Of a stretch of DNA of 64,000 nucleotides, positions 51,864-61,646 are shown one piece after another. The position numbers were made by a program, and so were the translations under genes. Positions within the stretch are counted from its first letter, which is position 1, and the number at the start of each line of letters is the position of its first letter. The notes beneath the pieces are model-generated. The model was not told the DNA's origin and ran no database searches. It worked only from the letters and a program-made list of their open reading frames with translations. Location of the stretch: contig CAYYLL010000004.1 in the NCBI GenBank assembly GCA_964472525.1, positions 1 to 64,000 of the forward strand, read 5' to 3'. The DNA comes from SZUA-37 sp964472525. GTDB lineage: Bacteria; Pseudomonadota; Gammaproteobacteria; UBA6429; Thiohalophilaceae.

Positions 51864-52213
51864 ATGAATTTAATGTTTAGAATGTTATAGCTATTAATGA
51901 CTTCATTTTTTAAACCTAGACTTCCTATCGAAAAACCAAAAAACTCACTACGCCTTAGAGTTCTGCCTAATGACATTGATATTAATTTACATATGAATAA
52001 TGGATTCCGGTCATATCTGAACATACTATGAAATATACCATTAAAATGGAAATAACAGGTTGGGATGAAAAGTCATTTAAAATGCTGCATACCTTCATCG
52101 TTGCTGAAAGAATTATTGCCGAGGGAACCTCTTGTGGCGTTATTTTAAGTACAAGTGGTGTAATACCACCAGACGAAGTTATGAAAAAAGTAGCATCCCG
52201 TTTAATTTCTTAA
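51864..52213 (+). pseudogene. Remains of an acyl-CoA thioesterase gene
   Basis: Two pieces of a hotdog-type thioesterase. The first (51864-52031) has an in-frame TAG at 51888-51890, then FKPRLPIEKPKNSLRLRVL and PNDIDINLHMNNG, the usual N-terminal motif that continues GRY in intact genes, and breaks off. The second (52028-52213), in another frame, reads YTIKMEITGWDEKSFKMLH, AERIIAEG and VIPPDEVMKKVASRL, the normal C-terminus. About 50-60 residues in the middle are gone. With a stop, deletion and frameshift it is surely inactive. Confidence 0.75.
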
Positions 52214-52258
52214 AACAAGTTTATCCATAGGATATGGATACCAGATGGATAAAACCAA

Positions 52259-52945
52259 TTATGTTAAAGGAAGTATTGCAAACCACGTAGCAAATTTATT
52301 CCAAAGGCTACTGTCTGTCCATGTTAAATTTAGCCCCTGAAAAATTAGAAATATTGCAAGCATTATTGGAAAAACTTCACGTCCTTGTTTTTGTTTGTGC
52401 TCCATTATAATTAAAACAATAAAAATAAGATCGGTTAATGTAAAGGTTATAACCTGAAAACTAAATGGGAGCGGAGGAATATCGACAGGTATTCTTGCTA
52501 CAGCCGGATCGATCAAGGTTAATGCTGTAGAAATCATATAACGCGCATGACGTACAGGACTTTTTCGATAAATAATAGCCAACACATACGCAATGATAAA
52601 AATAGCCAACAACGATAACTGTAAAAATAGTATATAGAGACGCGAACCAGATATTCCATCTTCCCTGATAACTATTTGATTGTGTGCTAACAAAATAAGA
52701 GAAATAATAATAAGAGGAACTAGCACGTAAGACAATTTACCGATAAATCGGTGCAGCAGATATTTTTTATAACGAATAAGAAAGGCTTGAGTAATAAGCA
52801 GAATAATCCAGAGCAACATTGTAACGGCATGAAAATGAACATAACCGTCAATATCGCCAAAGAGTTGTGAAAAATAAGATTGCCAAAAGCCAATAATGGC
52901 AAGAAAAAATAAAACTATAAAGTAAAAACCACTCTTTGGAAACAT
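52259..52945 (-). CDS. Seven-helix membrane protein with conserved-looking histidines
   Basis: A 228-residue integral membrane protein with about seven helices. The segment VHFHAVTMLLWIILLITQA followed by LHRFIGKLSYVL has His pairs at helix ends, and HARYMIST adds another; this pattern recalls small heme- or metal-binding membrane proteins but I do not recognise the family firmly. It converges on the thioesterase remnant and shares no neighbour of known related role. Confidence 0.7.
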   Translation of the reverse strand: MFPKSGFYFIVLFFLAIIGFWQSYFSQLFGDIDGYVHFHAVTMLLWIILLITQAFLIRYKKYLLHRFIGKLSYVLVPLIIISLILLAHNQIVIREDGISGSRLYILFLQLSLLAIFIIAYVLAIIYRKSPVRHARYMISTALTLIDPAVARIPVDIPPLPFSFQVITFTLTDLIFIVLIIMEHKQKQGREVFPIMLAIFLIFQGLNLTWTDSSLWNKFATWFAILPLT

Positions 52946-53009
52946 CCCGTGTCTGCCTTTTATTTTTTATATTCAAATAAGACAGGACTATCCAGAATAG
53001 TTCACTGAG

Positions 53010-53771
53010 CTATTGTTTTAATCGATAACCTGTTTTAAACATCCACCAAATCATTGCAAGACAAGCGGCAAGAAAGAACAACACCATTAATAAACTTAAT
53101 TCAACACTGACATCAGATACCTCAAAGAAACTCCAACGGAAGCCACTGATTAAATAAACCACTGGATTAAACAAGGTGACCGTTTGCCAAGCCGGAGGTA
53201 ACATATCAATCGTGTAAAAACTGCCACCGAGAAAAACTAGTGGGGTGATAATTAACATCGGGATCAGTTGAAGCTTTTCAAAATTATCAGCCCATAAGCC
53301 GATAATAAAACCAAATAAGCTAAAAGAAATACAGGTTAGGATTAGAAAAGCCAACATCCATAGCGGGTGTGCAATTTCAAAGGACACAAAGAAACCTGCT
53401 GTTGCTAAGATGATCAACCCAATAATAAATGACTTGGTTGCTGCCGCCCCCACATAACCTAAAACAATCTCAACAAATGAAATCGGTGCTGACATTACTT
53501 CATAAACGGTGCCAGTGAACTTGGGGAAAAATATGCCAAAAGATGCATTGGTAATACTTTGGGTGAGTAACGCTAACATCATTAAGCCCGGCACAATAAA
53601 TGCCCCATAGGGTACACCGTCCACGGTTTGAATACGCGAACCAATTGCTGAACCAAAAACCACAAAATACAGTGCTGTCGAAATAACAGGCGACACAAAA
53701 CTTTGCAAGATCGTTTCCCATGCACGCAACATTTCATATTTATAAATAACTCTGACGGCGTAAATGTTCAT
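53010..53771 (-). CDS. ABC-2 type exporter permease
   Basis: A 253-residue six-helix permease of the ABC-2 family (YVVFGSAIGSRI-type element, SFGIFFPKFTGTVYEVMSAPIS, and a late FNPVVYLISGFRW that is diagnostic). It overlaps the ATPase gene by one base, and together they form an exporter of unknown substrate, as in YadH/YadG of E. coli. Confidence 0.92.
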   Translation of the reverse strand: MNIYAVRVIYKYEMLRAWETILQSFVSPVISTALYFVVFGSAIGSRIQTVDGVPYGAFIVPGLMMLALLTQSITNASFGIFFPKFTGTVYEVMSAPISFVEIVLGYVGAAATKSFIIGLIILATAGFFVSFEIAHPLWMLAFLILTCISFSLFGFIIGLWADNFEKLQLIPMLIITPLVFLGGSFYTIDMLPPAWQTVTLFNPVVYLISGFRWSFFEVSDVSVELSLLMVLFFLAACLAMIWWMFKTGYRLKQ

Positions 53772-54694
53772 TATTTTGTATTAACCAGACTGATAAAAAT
53801 ATCTTCTAAAGAAGTTTGGGATGTATTCATATCTTTCAACCGCAATTTTGCCTCATCTAGCTTATGTATTAGTTCAGCAATACCCGTGCGAGTTTTTAAG
53901 GGATCATACGTATAGGTAAGAAAATACCCATCAGACGATAAATCTAAATCCCATGAATGAAGTACAGTGGGTATTTTTTCTACTGACTCCTCAAGCTCAA
54001 TGGTAAGCTGGCGTTTACCTAGCTTGTGCATTAAGGCTTTTTTATCATCCACTAATAGTAATTCGCCATTGGCGATAACACCAACCCTATCAGCAATTTC
54101 TTCAGCTTCTTCAATATAGTGTGTCGTTAAAATAATGGTAACTCCGGATTCACGTAAACGCTTCACCACATTCCACATCTCTTTTCGCAATTCGACATCG
54201 ACACCGGCTGTTGGCTCATCCAGAAATAAAATTAATGGCTGATGAGAGAGTGCCTTACCTATTAATACTCGCCGTTTCATTCCACCCGAAAGTGACATTA
54301 ATATACTGTCTTTCTTGTCCCAAAGTGACAAATCTTTAAGTAGCTGTTCCAGATAAGCCGGATCTGGTTTTTTGCCAAATAGTCCGCGACTAAAACATAA
54401 GGTATTCCATACTGTATCAAATGCACCCAGTGTTAATTCCTGCGGTACAAGACCAATCAATGAACGAGTTTCACGGTATTGGCGAATAATGTCATGACTA
54501 GCAACCGTAACCGTACCCGTACTGGCTTTAACAATGCCACAAATAATTGAAATTAACGTGGTTTTACCAGCACCGTTTGGCCCGAGCAAAGCCAAGATTT
54601 CACCTTGAACGATCTCAAGACTCACATCTTTGAGTGCATGATGACCATCTGAATATATCTTGGATAAATGTTTGATTGAAATAATGGGCTGCAT
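53771..54694 (-). CDS. ABC exporter ATPase (YadG-like)
   Basis: A 307-residue ABC ATPase from the ATG at 54694 (an ATG at 54715 adds seven residues). Walker A GPNGAGKTT, Q-loop VPQELTL, signature LSGGM, Walker B LILFLDEPTAGVD and switch LTTHYIEEA are all intact, followed by a short C-terminal domain of about 80 residues. It pairs with the next gene's permease. YadG/YadH is the closest E. coli likeness; substrate unknown. Confidence 0.92.
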   Translation of the reverse strand: MQPIISIKHLSKIYSDGHHALKDVSLEIVQGEILALLGPNGAGKTTLISIICGIVKASTGTVTVASHDIIRQYRETRSLIGLVPQELTLGAFDTVWNTLCFSRGLFGKKPDPAYLEQLLKDLSLWDKKDSILMSLSGGMKRRVLIGKALSHQPLILFLDEPTAGVDVELRKEMWNVVKRLRESGVTIILTTHYIEEAEEIADRVGVIANGELLLVDDKKALMHKLGKRQLTIELEESVEKIPTVLHSWDLDLSSDGYFLTYTYDPLKTRTGIAELIHKLDEAKLRLKDMNTSQTSLEDIFISLVNTK

Positions 54695-54942
54695 AATACG
54701 CTTAGCGTACCACAACTTATAATTTAAATATCACGATTAATTATTAAAATTAAATGACTGGTTTATCATTTCAAACAGGCCTAAGCCTTTAATTTTTCGT
54801 TGATCGCCCATCATTATTTACAAATCAGCTATTATAAACGGTTTCATTATCTTCTTTATAATTCTGTATTATTGACTTTAAGTTTTGGCTCATAGCCTAC
54901 TCTTTTTTTATTTAACAGACATAATTCAATATGGGGAAATCT

Positions 54943-55272
54943 TTAATGACTCACATTTTCAGAGAAAACATTAATAACCACAACCCCTGAAATAATAAGC
55001 ACCATGCCTATAATTGCCGGAATATCGGGTGTTTCGCCATATAAAAAGTAGCTAACCGCTGTCACCAGAATAATACCTAAACCAGACCAAACGGCATAAG
55101 TGATACCGACCGGAATGGTTCTTAACACAAGCGCCATAAAATAAAGAGCAACCAGAAATCCAACAATAACAATGATACTGGGCATAAGTTTAGAAAATTC
55201 CGCAGATGCTTTTAGTGCGCTAGTTGCTGTCACTTCAGCAATTATTGCTATGGCAAGGTATATATACGCCAT
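54943..55272 (-). CDS. SMR-family multidrug transporter (EmrE-like)
   Basis: A 109-residue, four-helix small multidrug resistance protein. The conserved membrane Glu13 (IIAEVTATSALKAS) that couples substrate and protons, the GITYAVWSGLG loop and a fourth helix IIGMVLIISGVVVIN fit EmrE rather than SugE. It exports cationic drugs or polyamines as a homodimer. The next gene upstream, NfeD, ends 11 bases away. Confidence 0.93.
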   Translation of the reverse strand: MAYIYLAIAIIAEVTATSALKASAEFSKLMPSIIVIVGFLVALYFMALVLRTIPVGITYAVWSGLGIILVTAVSYFLYGETPDIPAIIGMVLIISGVVVINVFSENVSH

Positions 55273-55283
55273 TATTAAGCCCT

Positions 55284-55730
55284 TTACTGTTTCTCCACTA
55301 ACAGTAATGTACCATCCGCTTTTACCACCTTAACAACGTCACCAATAGCACAATCTTTCCCCCCAATTTTCCAAGTTGTGTCATCCACTCGGATTCGACC
55401 ACGTTGATTAACAATGGGCTCTTCTAAGGTAAAGGTTCGTCCGACATATTGCATACCTCGACGATTAAGCTGTGGCTGATCGGTTTCTAGTGGATTTCGT
55501 GCTGCAATTTTTTGCCATACAAATAAGCTGGCAACACTCAAAATTGAAAATATTAATAACTGATATTCCCATGTAATGCCCGTAAACAAGCTTAATAATA
55601 AACCCATTATGGCAGCCGCAATGGCTATCCACATAAAAAATGCACCGGGTGCAAAAACTTCAAGCACAAAAAGAATAACGGCAAGAATAAACCAGTGCCA
55701 ATTGGTTAAATGTTCTAATAGTTCATTCAT
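55284..55730 (-). CDS. NfeD-like membrane protein
   Basis: A 148-residue NfeD-type protein: three membrane helices (about 12-30, 32-52, 55-75) and a C-terminal OB-fold (YVGRTFTLEEPIVNQRGRIRVDDTTWKI). NfeD proteins partner SPFH proteins in membrane quality control; here the SPFH gene ends nine bases upstream, the standard operon. Confidence 0.93.
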   Translation of the reverse strand: MNELLEHLTNWHWFILAVILFVLEVFAPGAFFMWIAIAAAIMGLLLSLFTGITWEYQLLIFSILSVASLFVWQKIAARNPLETDQPQLNRRGMQYVGRTFTLEEPIVNQRGRIRVDDTTWKIGGKDCAIGDVVKVVKADGTLLLVEKQ

Positions 55731-55739
55731 GAAATTAAC

Positions 55740-56657
55740 CTATTTTTTAACGACTTTAGTCAGCTCGGCTATGCCACCGATAGCACCAATAATACTAGCC
55801 GCTTCCAATGGCATAAGGACTAGTTTTTCATTCGGTGCGGAGGCTATTTCTTTTAAGGCATCGACATAATTATTAGCCACAAAATAATTAAGCGCATTCA
55901 CATCGCCTTGTTCAATCGCTTTGGATACAACATGGGTTGCTCTTGCTTCTGCTTCGGCCTGACGTTCTCTTGCTTCGGCATCTAAAAAGGCAGCTTCTTT
56001 ACGCCCCTCTGCTGATAAAATAGCGCCCTGTTTTTCGCCTTCGGCTTTCAGAATTTCAGCTTGACGTTCACCTTCGGCTTCCAAAATTAGTGCACGTTTT
56101 TCACGTTCAGCTTTCATTTGACGCGCCATGGCATCCACTAAATCACGTGGTGGGCTGATGTCTTTAATTTCAATCCGAGTGACTTTGATCCCCCAGGGTG
56201 TTGTTGCATCATCCACTACACTCAGTAACCGAGCATTAATCTTATCCCGTTTAGATAAAAGCTCATCCAGATCCATTGAGCCCATCACCGTTCGGACATT
56301 GGTCATGGTCAGGTTTAAAATGGCTAATTCTAATTGATTAACTTCATAGGCCGCTTTGGCTGCATCAAGCACTTGATAAAAGACAACCCCATCAACTCGC
56401 ACCATGGCATTATCTTTAGTGATCACTTCCTGTGATGGAACATCGAGAACTCTTTCCATCATATTTAATTTTGCACCAATACGATCAAAAACAGGTGTAA
56501 TCCAATTTAAACCGGGGTTAAGGGTACGTGTATAGCGCCCAAAACGTTCAACCGTGTACTCCCTTCCCTGTGGAACAGATTGCACTCCCATAAATAAAAA
56601 TGCAATTGAAAAAAACAAACCAAATAGAACAAATGATCCAAACCCTAACTCAAACAT
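55740..56657 (-). CDS. SPFH/stomatin-family protein (QmcA-like)
   Basis: A 305-residue membrane-anchored SPFH protein: one N-terminal helix, then PQGREYTVERFGRYTRTLNPGLNWI and the prohibitin-type domain (ending AIDARLLSVV... and PPRDLVDAMARQMKAEREKRA), and a long alanine- and glutamate-rich coiled coil (about 180-255). It forms cage-like oligomers that hold membrane proteins with FtsH-type proteases. Paired with NfeD; E. coli QmcA is the likeness. Confidence 0.95.
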   Translation of the reverse strand: MFELGFGSFVLFGLFFSIAFLFMGVQSVPQGREYTVERFGRYTRTLNPGLNWITPVFDRIGAKLNMMERVLDVPSQEVITKDNAMVRVDGVVFYQVLDAAKAAYEVNQLELAILNLTMTNVRTVMGSMDLDELLSKRDKINARLLSVVDDATTPWGIKVTRIEIKDISPPRDLVDAMARQMKAEREKRALILEAEGERQAEILKAEGEKQGAILSAEGRKEAAFLDAEARERQAEAEARATHVVSKAIEQGDVNALNYFVANNYVDALKEIASAPNEKLVLMPLEAASIIGAIGGIAELTKVVKK

Positions 56658-56735
56658 AATCCACTCCTTATTTTGTCTTTATTGAGTATACCGTTTTAAG
56701 CCGATAAAAAAAGTAACAAATACAGAGACTAGGTT

Positions 56736-57524
56736 TTACTCACCCGCGCCTTCTGTTTCAATATTTAGAATTTTACCACAATGTTTACAATGTATGGCGT
56801 CGTTATCATGCCGCGACAATCCACATACCGGGCACTTGTAACGGACCTTCCCCGGCCGAAAAATAGTTTGTATTAACCTTAAAAACAAAGAAATACCAAA
56901 TATCATAATAAACACGGCCAACACATGTCCACTGGTACCAATTAAAGTAATATCCCCAAAGCCGGTTGTGGTAAGTGCTGCAACCGTAAAATACAATGCG
57001 TCAATATAATTAACAATGGATGGGTTCTTTCCCACCTGCGTTACATACACCACTTCAGTAACAATAAAAACAAATACCAACAGGTTAACAATACTAAAGA
57101 TAATATCTTCGTTCACTCGCACAAACGTTGACTGCTTTCGTAATGACTTAAGAACATGGTATGAACGTAAAAGTCTTAGTGCACGCAATACTCTTAGGAA
57201 AGCAAAATTTTCAGCCAAAGTCGGTGCTAGCAAAGAAACAATGACGATCATATCAGCCATACCAATAGGATTAAAAATATCTTTCAGGCGTGCTTTACTG
57301 ATATAAAGCCTGGCAGCAAACTCGATAAGAAAAATAATACCAATGACTTCTTCAATTCCATGGTATTCATCAACGTGGTGATAAAAAGAGGCCACCACAA
57401 AATAAAGGATTGTTAGTAAATCAAAACTCAATAATAACCAACGAAAAACCATCGCCCGGCGATTATGCCCATTATAAAGACCATCGATCGTGTTATATAA
57501 ACGCCCGAACTGACTATCTGGCAT
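56736..57524 (-). CDS. Six-helix potassium channel with C-terminal zinc ribbon
   Basis: A 262-residue voltage-gated-type K+ channel: six helices, an S4-like arginine-rich helix (FLRVLRALRLLRSYHVLK) and the pore loop AALTTTGFGDITL, the TxGFGD selectivity filter. After S6 comes a short zinc-ribbon, YKCPVCGLSRHDNDAIHCKHCGK, with four Cys, an unusual ending that could sense metal or redox state. It is upstream of the SPFH gene by 78 bases. Confidence 0.9.
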   Translation of the reverse strand: MPDSQFGRLYNTIDGLYNGHNRRAMVFRWLLLSFDLLTILYFVVASFYHHVDEYHGIEEVIGIIFLIEFAARLYISKARLKDIFNPIGMADMIVIVSLLAPTLAENFAFLRVLRALRLLRSYHVLKSLRKQSTFVRVNEDIIFSIVNLLVFVFIVTEVVYVTQVGKNPSIVNYIDALYFTVAALTTTGFGDITLIGTSGHVLAVFIMIFGISLFLRLIQTIFRPGKVRYKCPVCGLSRHDNDAIHCKHCGKILNIETEGAGE

Positions 57525-57625
57525 ACCCTCATCCTGTTTATAGTTGTTAAATGTATCTAATCGTTCAGCTTATACCCTCGTCTTAATCGAGTCTATCTTC
57601 TATCTTGCTATGATATAATAACCTG

Positions 57626-58498
57626 ATGACGAAACTCGCACGCACATCCAACAGCTTCAATAAACTACGTTCCCGACTCGAACGTGAAACAGGTAAAGCC
57701 ATTGGTGACTATAAAATGATCGAAGATGGCGATGTCATTATGGTGTGTTTATCCGGTGGCAAAGATTCCTATACCATGCTGTCGGTGTTACAGGCCCTGC
57801 AAAAACGCGCACCGGTTAATTTTAAATTGATTGCGATGAATCTGGATCAGAAACAGCCCGGCTTTCCTGATGAAGTGTTACCTGAGTACCTGAAATCACT
57901 TAACGTGGATTACCATATTATTACTCAGGATACCTACTCGATAGTTAAAGAAAAAATTCCCGAGGGTAAAACTACCTGCTCACTGTGTTCACGATTACGC
58001 CGCGGTATTATTTATAAAACAGCCAAGCAACTCGGTGCTAATAAAATTGCATTAGGTCATCACCGTGATGATATTATTGAAACACTATTTTTAAATATGT
58101 TTTTTGGTGCCAAAATAAAAGCCATGCCACCCAAGTTATTAACCGATGATGCTGCACATATTTTAATTCGTCCACTTGCTTACTGTGCCGAACGCGACAT
58201 TGAACGTTTTGCGGTGCAAATGGAATACCCAATTATCCCCTGTAACTTGTGTGGTTCACAGGAAAACCTGCAACGTCAGTCGATAAAGAAAATGTTGGGG
58301 GACTGGGAAAAAGATTACCCCGGACGTAATACCAATATTTTTCATGCGATCCAGAATATTGTGCCGTCACAACTTGCAGACAACAAACTTTTTGATTTTA
58401 AAAATTTGCAAACAAGTACTCTTGATGCTGAAGAAAATTTGTTTGACTTTACCACTCGTTATAACTGTGACAGCCGTTTTTCAATACCGGTAAAATAA
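57626..58498 (+). CDS. ttcA: tRNA 2-thiocytidine synthetase TtcA
   Basis: A 290-residue tRNA-thiolating enzyme that makes s2C32. The PP-loop SGGKDSYTML binds ATP, TTCSLCSRLRRG and IPCNLCGSQ hold the three cysteines of the 4Fe-4S cluster, and GHHRDDIIETL is the usual motif. The ending LFDFTTRYNCDS is standard. It has its own transcript between two oppositely oriented genes. Confidence 0.97.
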   Translation: MTKLARTSNSFNKLRSRLERETGKAIGDYKMIEDGDVIMVCLSGGKDSYTMLSVLQALQKRAPVNFKLIAMNLDQKQPGFPDEVLPEYLKSLNVDYHIITQDTYSIVKEKIPEGKTTCSLCSRLRRGIIYKTAKQLGANKIALGHHRDDIIETLFLNMFFGAKIKAMPPKLLTDDAAHILIRPLAYCAERDIERFAVQMEYPIIPCNLCGSQENLQRQSIKKMLGDWEKDYPGRNTNIFHAIQNIVPSQLADNKLFDFKNLQTSTLDAEENLFDFTTRYNCDSRFSIPVK

Positions 58499-58559
58499 TC
58501 CCCCGCTGCAAGCAACGGGGCTTACCAGAAAAGACAATCTAATCCTTCCTTCTTAATAA

Positions 58560-59477
58560 CTAAACAGAAGCCGCAAACGCAGCCCAAGTTATATCCTTTA
58601 ATGTTTCATAAGTCCCATTGCCATCGGCATCAATCTCAACACGAACCAAACCCGATGCAGAACCATCACCTAAAATGGTGATACGCATATTGCCACCTTG
58701 CTTGCCGGTTACTTCAAAAACACCAGCATAAGGGTAACTGTCTAAATTATAATTATATTTAATTGTCGTTGTTGTCTTTACGGTAACGCTACCACCTAAC
58801 TTTGTACTGCTCACGGTATACTTAAAATCATAGGTTAGTTGGCCGTTATTGGTATCATCCACATGCGATTCAGAAAAATCTGTCAACGTTACCGTGTCAT
58901 TGATAGAGGGCGACACCACCTTAACCGTCAGTACGCCACCATTATTACTGTATTTACCGGTTTCAATACCCGCAAATATTGAAGATGCTTCAAATAAAGT
59001 ACCGTCAATCGTTAATGTTGTACTCTTTGCCAAAATACTAAAAGTATTGAAGGTATATTGAGTATCAAAACCCGCAATAGAGGATACGGCTTTAATCGCC
59101 TGACCATCCAGAACAACACCAAAGAACTTACAATTTACAAAAGTATAAGAGCCATAACCGGGGTCGAGAACAGCCGGAATGTCATACGAGCCCCCATTGG
59201 TACAGGCAGCCTGCACAGGTTTCCCTGCAATGTTCAGGTTCTCTGTTAGTGAACTTCCTCTTACCCCCATATCAAAAGCATACTTCGCTACACTGGTATT
59301 TTTAGATTCTGATTGAGTACTAAAATCAACTTGCGCGGCAGTATTCGTTGTCGTCGTACCACCACTTGAATTACCACCACTCGTGTCCGTACCCCCACCA
59401 CCGCAAGCGGCAAGTAAAAAAGTACCCATAAGAACAATGAAAATTTTATTAAAAGAAAAAACTGATAAATAACGCAT
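58560..59477 (-). CDS. Lipoprotein of unknown function, 305 aa
   Basis: A lipoprotein with lipobox LLAAC (Cys25), a Gly/Ser/Thr-rich linker of 30 residues, and a beta-rich domain of some 240 residues with many Thr, Val and Tyr; two cysteines (about 91 and 116) may bond. No known domain is recognised; the linker and beta pattern suggest a surface-exposed outer-membrane protein. Upstream are AT-rich hairpins only. Confidence 0.75.
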   Translation of the reverse strand: MRYLSVFSFNKIFIVLMGTFLLAACGGGGTDTSGGNSSGGTTTTNTAAQVDFSTQSESKNTSVAKYAFDMGVRGSSLTENLNIAGKPVQAACTNGGSYDIPAVLDPGYGSYTFVNCKFFGVVLDGQAIKAVSSIAGFDTQYTFNTFSILAKSTTLTIDGTLFEASSIFAGIETGKYSNNGGVLTVKVVSPSINDTVTLTDFSESHVDDTNNGQLTYDFKYTVSSTKLGGSVTVKTTTTIKYNYNLDSYPYAGVFEVTGKQGGNMRITILGDGSASGLVRVEIDADGNGTYETLKDITWAAFAASV

Positions 59478-59782
59478 ACCCTACTCCTTAGGAATTATTT
59501 GCGGCAATAGCCGCTATTTATTTTCTTTGATTCTTTAATAAAGAATCAGTCTGAGATGCTACTGCCTAAGCAACGATAAAACTAAGTGCAAGTTCACATT
59601 TTAACCCTGACACCGAGAATCCACGTGATAGGGTGAAAATTTAAAAAACCCGCTTACTTTAAACAAATATCCCCACTTTAATATAAAAATAGCTTATATT
59701 TTAATGAAAATATCTAAATATTAAATTATTTATTGGGAAAGTATATTTTCACCTTAAAATAACACTATAGTGGGAATTTATT
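59478..59782. other. 305-base gap with two hairpins, no gene seen
   Basis: Contains GCGGC-AATA-GCCGC (59501-59514) and GATTCTTT-AAT-AAAGAATC (59529-59547), both in the leader of the lipoprotein gene, and AT-rich sequence up to the fructosamine kinase-family stop. I see no coding frame, tRNA or riboswitch. Confidence 0.5.
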
Positions 59783-60655
59783 CTATAAATTCACTAATAA
59801 CTGATCGCACATCCCATTTGCCTGTGACTCATATCCACCACCAAACATATTAAAATGGTTTAATATATGGTACAAATTGTACAAAACCTTACGGATCGGA
59901 TAACCCGCATCCAGAGGCCAGCAATCATTGTATTGTTCGTAGAAGTCGCGGCTAAAACCACCAAACAGTTCTGTCATGGCGATGTCGGCCTCACGATCAC
60001 CATAATAAGTGGCCGGGTCAAAAATAACCGGCTCGCCCTTACTACTAAAAGCATAGTTACCCGACCATAAGTCTCCGTGCAATAAAGACGGTTCGGGCGT
60101 ATAGCCCTGAAAAAATTTCGCCAAATCTGCCTGGATACGCTCACCTTTTGCTAGCAAACTGTTACTTGCACCTTGCTGTTCGGCTAACTTTAACTGAAAG
60201 CCTAAACGCTGTTCATTCCAGAATACCAACCAGTGATCGCTTGGTTGATTTTGTTGCACCGTAGAGCCAATGGTATTTTCACGTGTCCAACCAAACTGGC
60301 GACGCGTATGCCGGTGTAGCTTTTCAAGCTGACGCGCAAAATCCTGCATACTGCCCTGCCCACCTAGCTGAATATTTTCCATAACAATATAGGACTGCGT
60401 TCCATTAATACCACTACAAACAGCAGCCGGTACACGAATAGCTTTTGCTTTAGCCAACTCTGCTAGTCCTTCGGCTTCAGCTTCAAACATAGATAACTTA
60501 TTCGCACTGTTTAATTTTACAAAATAAGTTTTATTGTTTGACTGAATACGATACGCCGAATTAATACAGCCGCCACCGACAACACTGTGCTTTTTTATCT
60601 CAAATGACTCAGCTGTTACCTGAGTAATATGTGCGGCGAGTAAATCCCAGTTCAT
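59783..60655 (-). CDS. Fructosamine kinase family protein
   Basis: A 290-residue APH-fold kinase of the fructosamine-3-kinase group, which phosphorylates ketoamines on glycated proteins and so removes them. Markers: GGGCINSAYRI, YFVKLN, LLHGDLWSGNYAF (catalytic Asp) and FDPATYYGDREADIAM. It directly follows the dienelactone hydrolase gene: that gene's end lies one base away, so both form one transcript. Confidence 0.93.
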   Translation of the reverse strand: MNWDLLAAHITQVTAESFEIKKHSVVGGGCINSAYRIQSNNKTYFVKLNSANKLSMFEAEAEGLAELAKAKAIRVPAAVCSGINGTQSYIVMENIQLGGQGSMQDFARQLEKLHRHTRRQFGWTRENTIGSTVQQNQPSDHWLVFWNEQRLGFQLKLAEQQGASNSLLAKGERIQADLAKFFQGYTPEPSLLHGDLWSGNYAFSSKGEPVIFDPATYYGDREADIAMTELFGGFSRDFYEQYNDCWPLDAGYPIRKVLYNLYHILNHFNMFGGGYESQANGMCDQLLVNL

Positions 60656-61483
60656 TTATTTAAATATTTGCTTAAAAAATTGCTGCATTTTAGCCCATGA
60701 TTCTTTATCGGCTTTGGCATTGTATTGCAAGGGCAAATTAAATTTTTTGCCCAACACATCGGCTCTTGGGTTTGTAAAACTATGCTTTGCACCTTTGTAA
60801 TTAATAAACTCATAGTTAACTTTTGCCTGTTTCATTTCTTTTTTAAATGCAGTAATTTGTTTTTTTGTTGTGAACGGATCGTCTTTACCATTTAGTACTA
60901 ATATACGTGCTTTCACTTTACCTTTTTTAGCCGCTTGTTTTGTTCCAAGGCTACCGTGAAAACTGACGACACCTTTTAAGTCAACTCCCTGACGCGCCAT
61001 ATCTAAAACAACACCGCCACCAAAACAATAACCAATAGCGGCAACACGCTTAGGATCAGTCATAGCTTGTGCTTTTAATATGGCGAGTCCTTTTTTATAA
61101 CGCTTACGTGCAATGTCCATATTATTAATAACCGCCATCATGAATTTTTTCGCATCACTAGGATGCTCCGTTACTTTGCCTCGGCCATACATGTCCAATG
61201 CAAACGCACTGTAGCCTAACTTAGCTAACATCCGCACCCGTTTACGCGCATATGCGTTTTGTCCCCACCATTCATGAACAACCAGCACTCCGGGGCGTTT
61301 GCCTTTTATGGCATCGTCATACGCGTAGTAACCGGTCATTGGAATTCCATTAACAGAATAGGGAATAACTTTAGTCATAACTTTGGCATAAAGTGAGGAG
61401 GAAGCACTTAAAAATACAGCAACTAAAATCCATTTTAAAATAATGGGAAATCTATTGGTATGGGTGATGTTTTTTTCGAACAT
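60656..61483 (-). CDS. Exported dienelactone hydrolase-family protein
   Basis: A 275-residue alpha/beta hydrolase with a signal peptide (about 1-35). The catalytic triad is Cys-Asp-His: nucleophile Cys in AAIGYCFGGGVV (about 155), Asp in GKDDPFT and His in GAKHSFTNP. The substrate is probably an ester or lactone in the periplasm. It overlaps the fructosamine-kinase transcript. Family is sure, substrate unknown. Confidence 0.9.
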   Translation of the reverse strand: MFEKNITHTNRFPIILKWILVAVFLSASSSLYAKVMTKVIPYSVNGIPMTGYYAYDDAIKGKRPGVLVVHEWWGQNAYARKRVRMLAKLGYSAFALDMYGRGKVTEHPSDAKKFMMAVINNMDIARKRYKKGLAILKAQAMTDPKRVAAIGYCFGGGVVLDMARQGVDLKGVVSFHGSLGTKQAAKKGKVKARILVLNGKDDPFTTKKQITAFKKEMKQAKVNYEFINYKGAKHSFTNPRADVLGKKFNLPLQYNAKADKESWAKMQQFFKQIFK

Positions 61484-61646
61484 TTTTGTAATTCCTTCTA
61501 TCGTAATTATCTAGAATAATATCCATACAAATATTAAAGTATAAAATTCAGCTTTTTAGCATAGAATTTTTTCTATTTGAGCATATACTCATTGCTAGCT
61601 CAACACCTTACTTTGCATTTTAAAAAACACAAAGGACGTTATTAAA

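Noticed and set aside
58500..58520. CCCCG/CGGGG hairpin after ttcA as a terminator
   Set aside because: The stem is only five pairs and no T-run follows.
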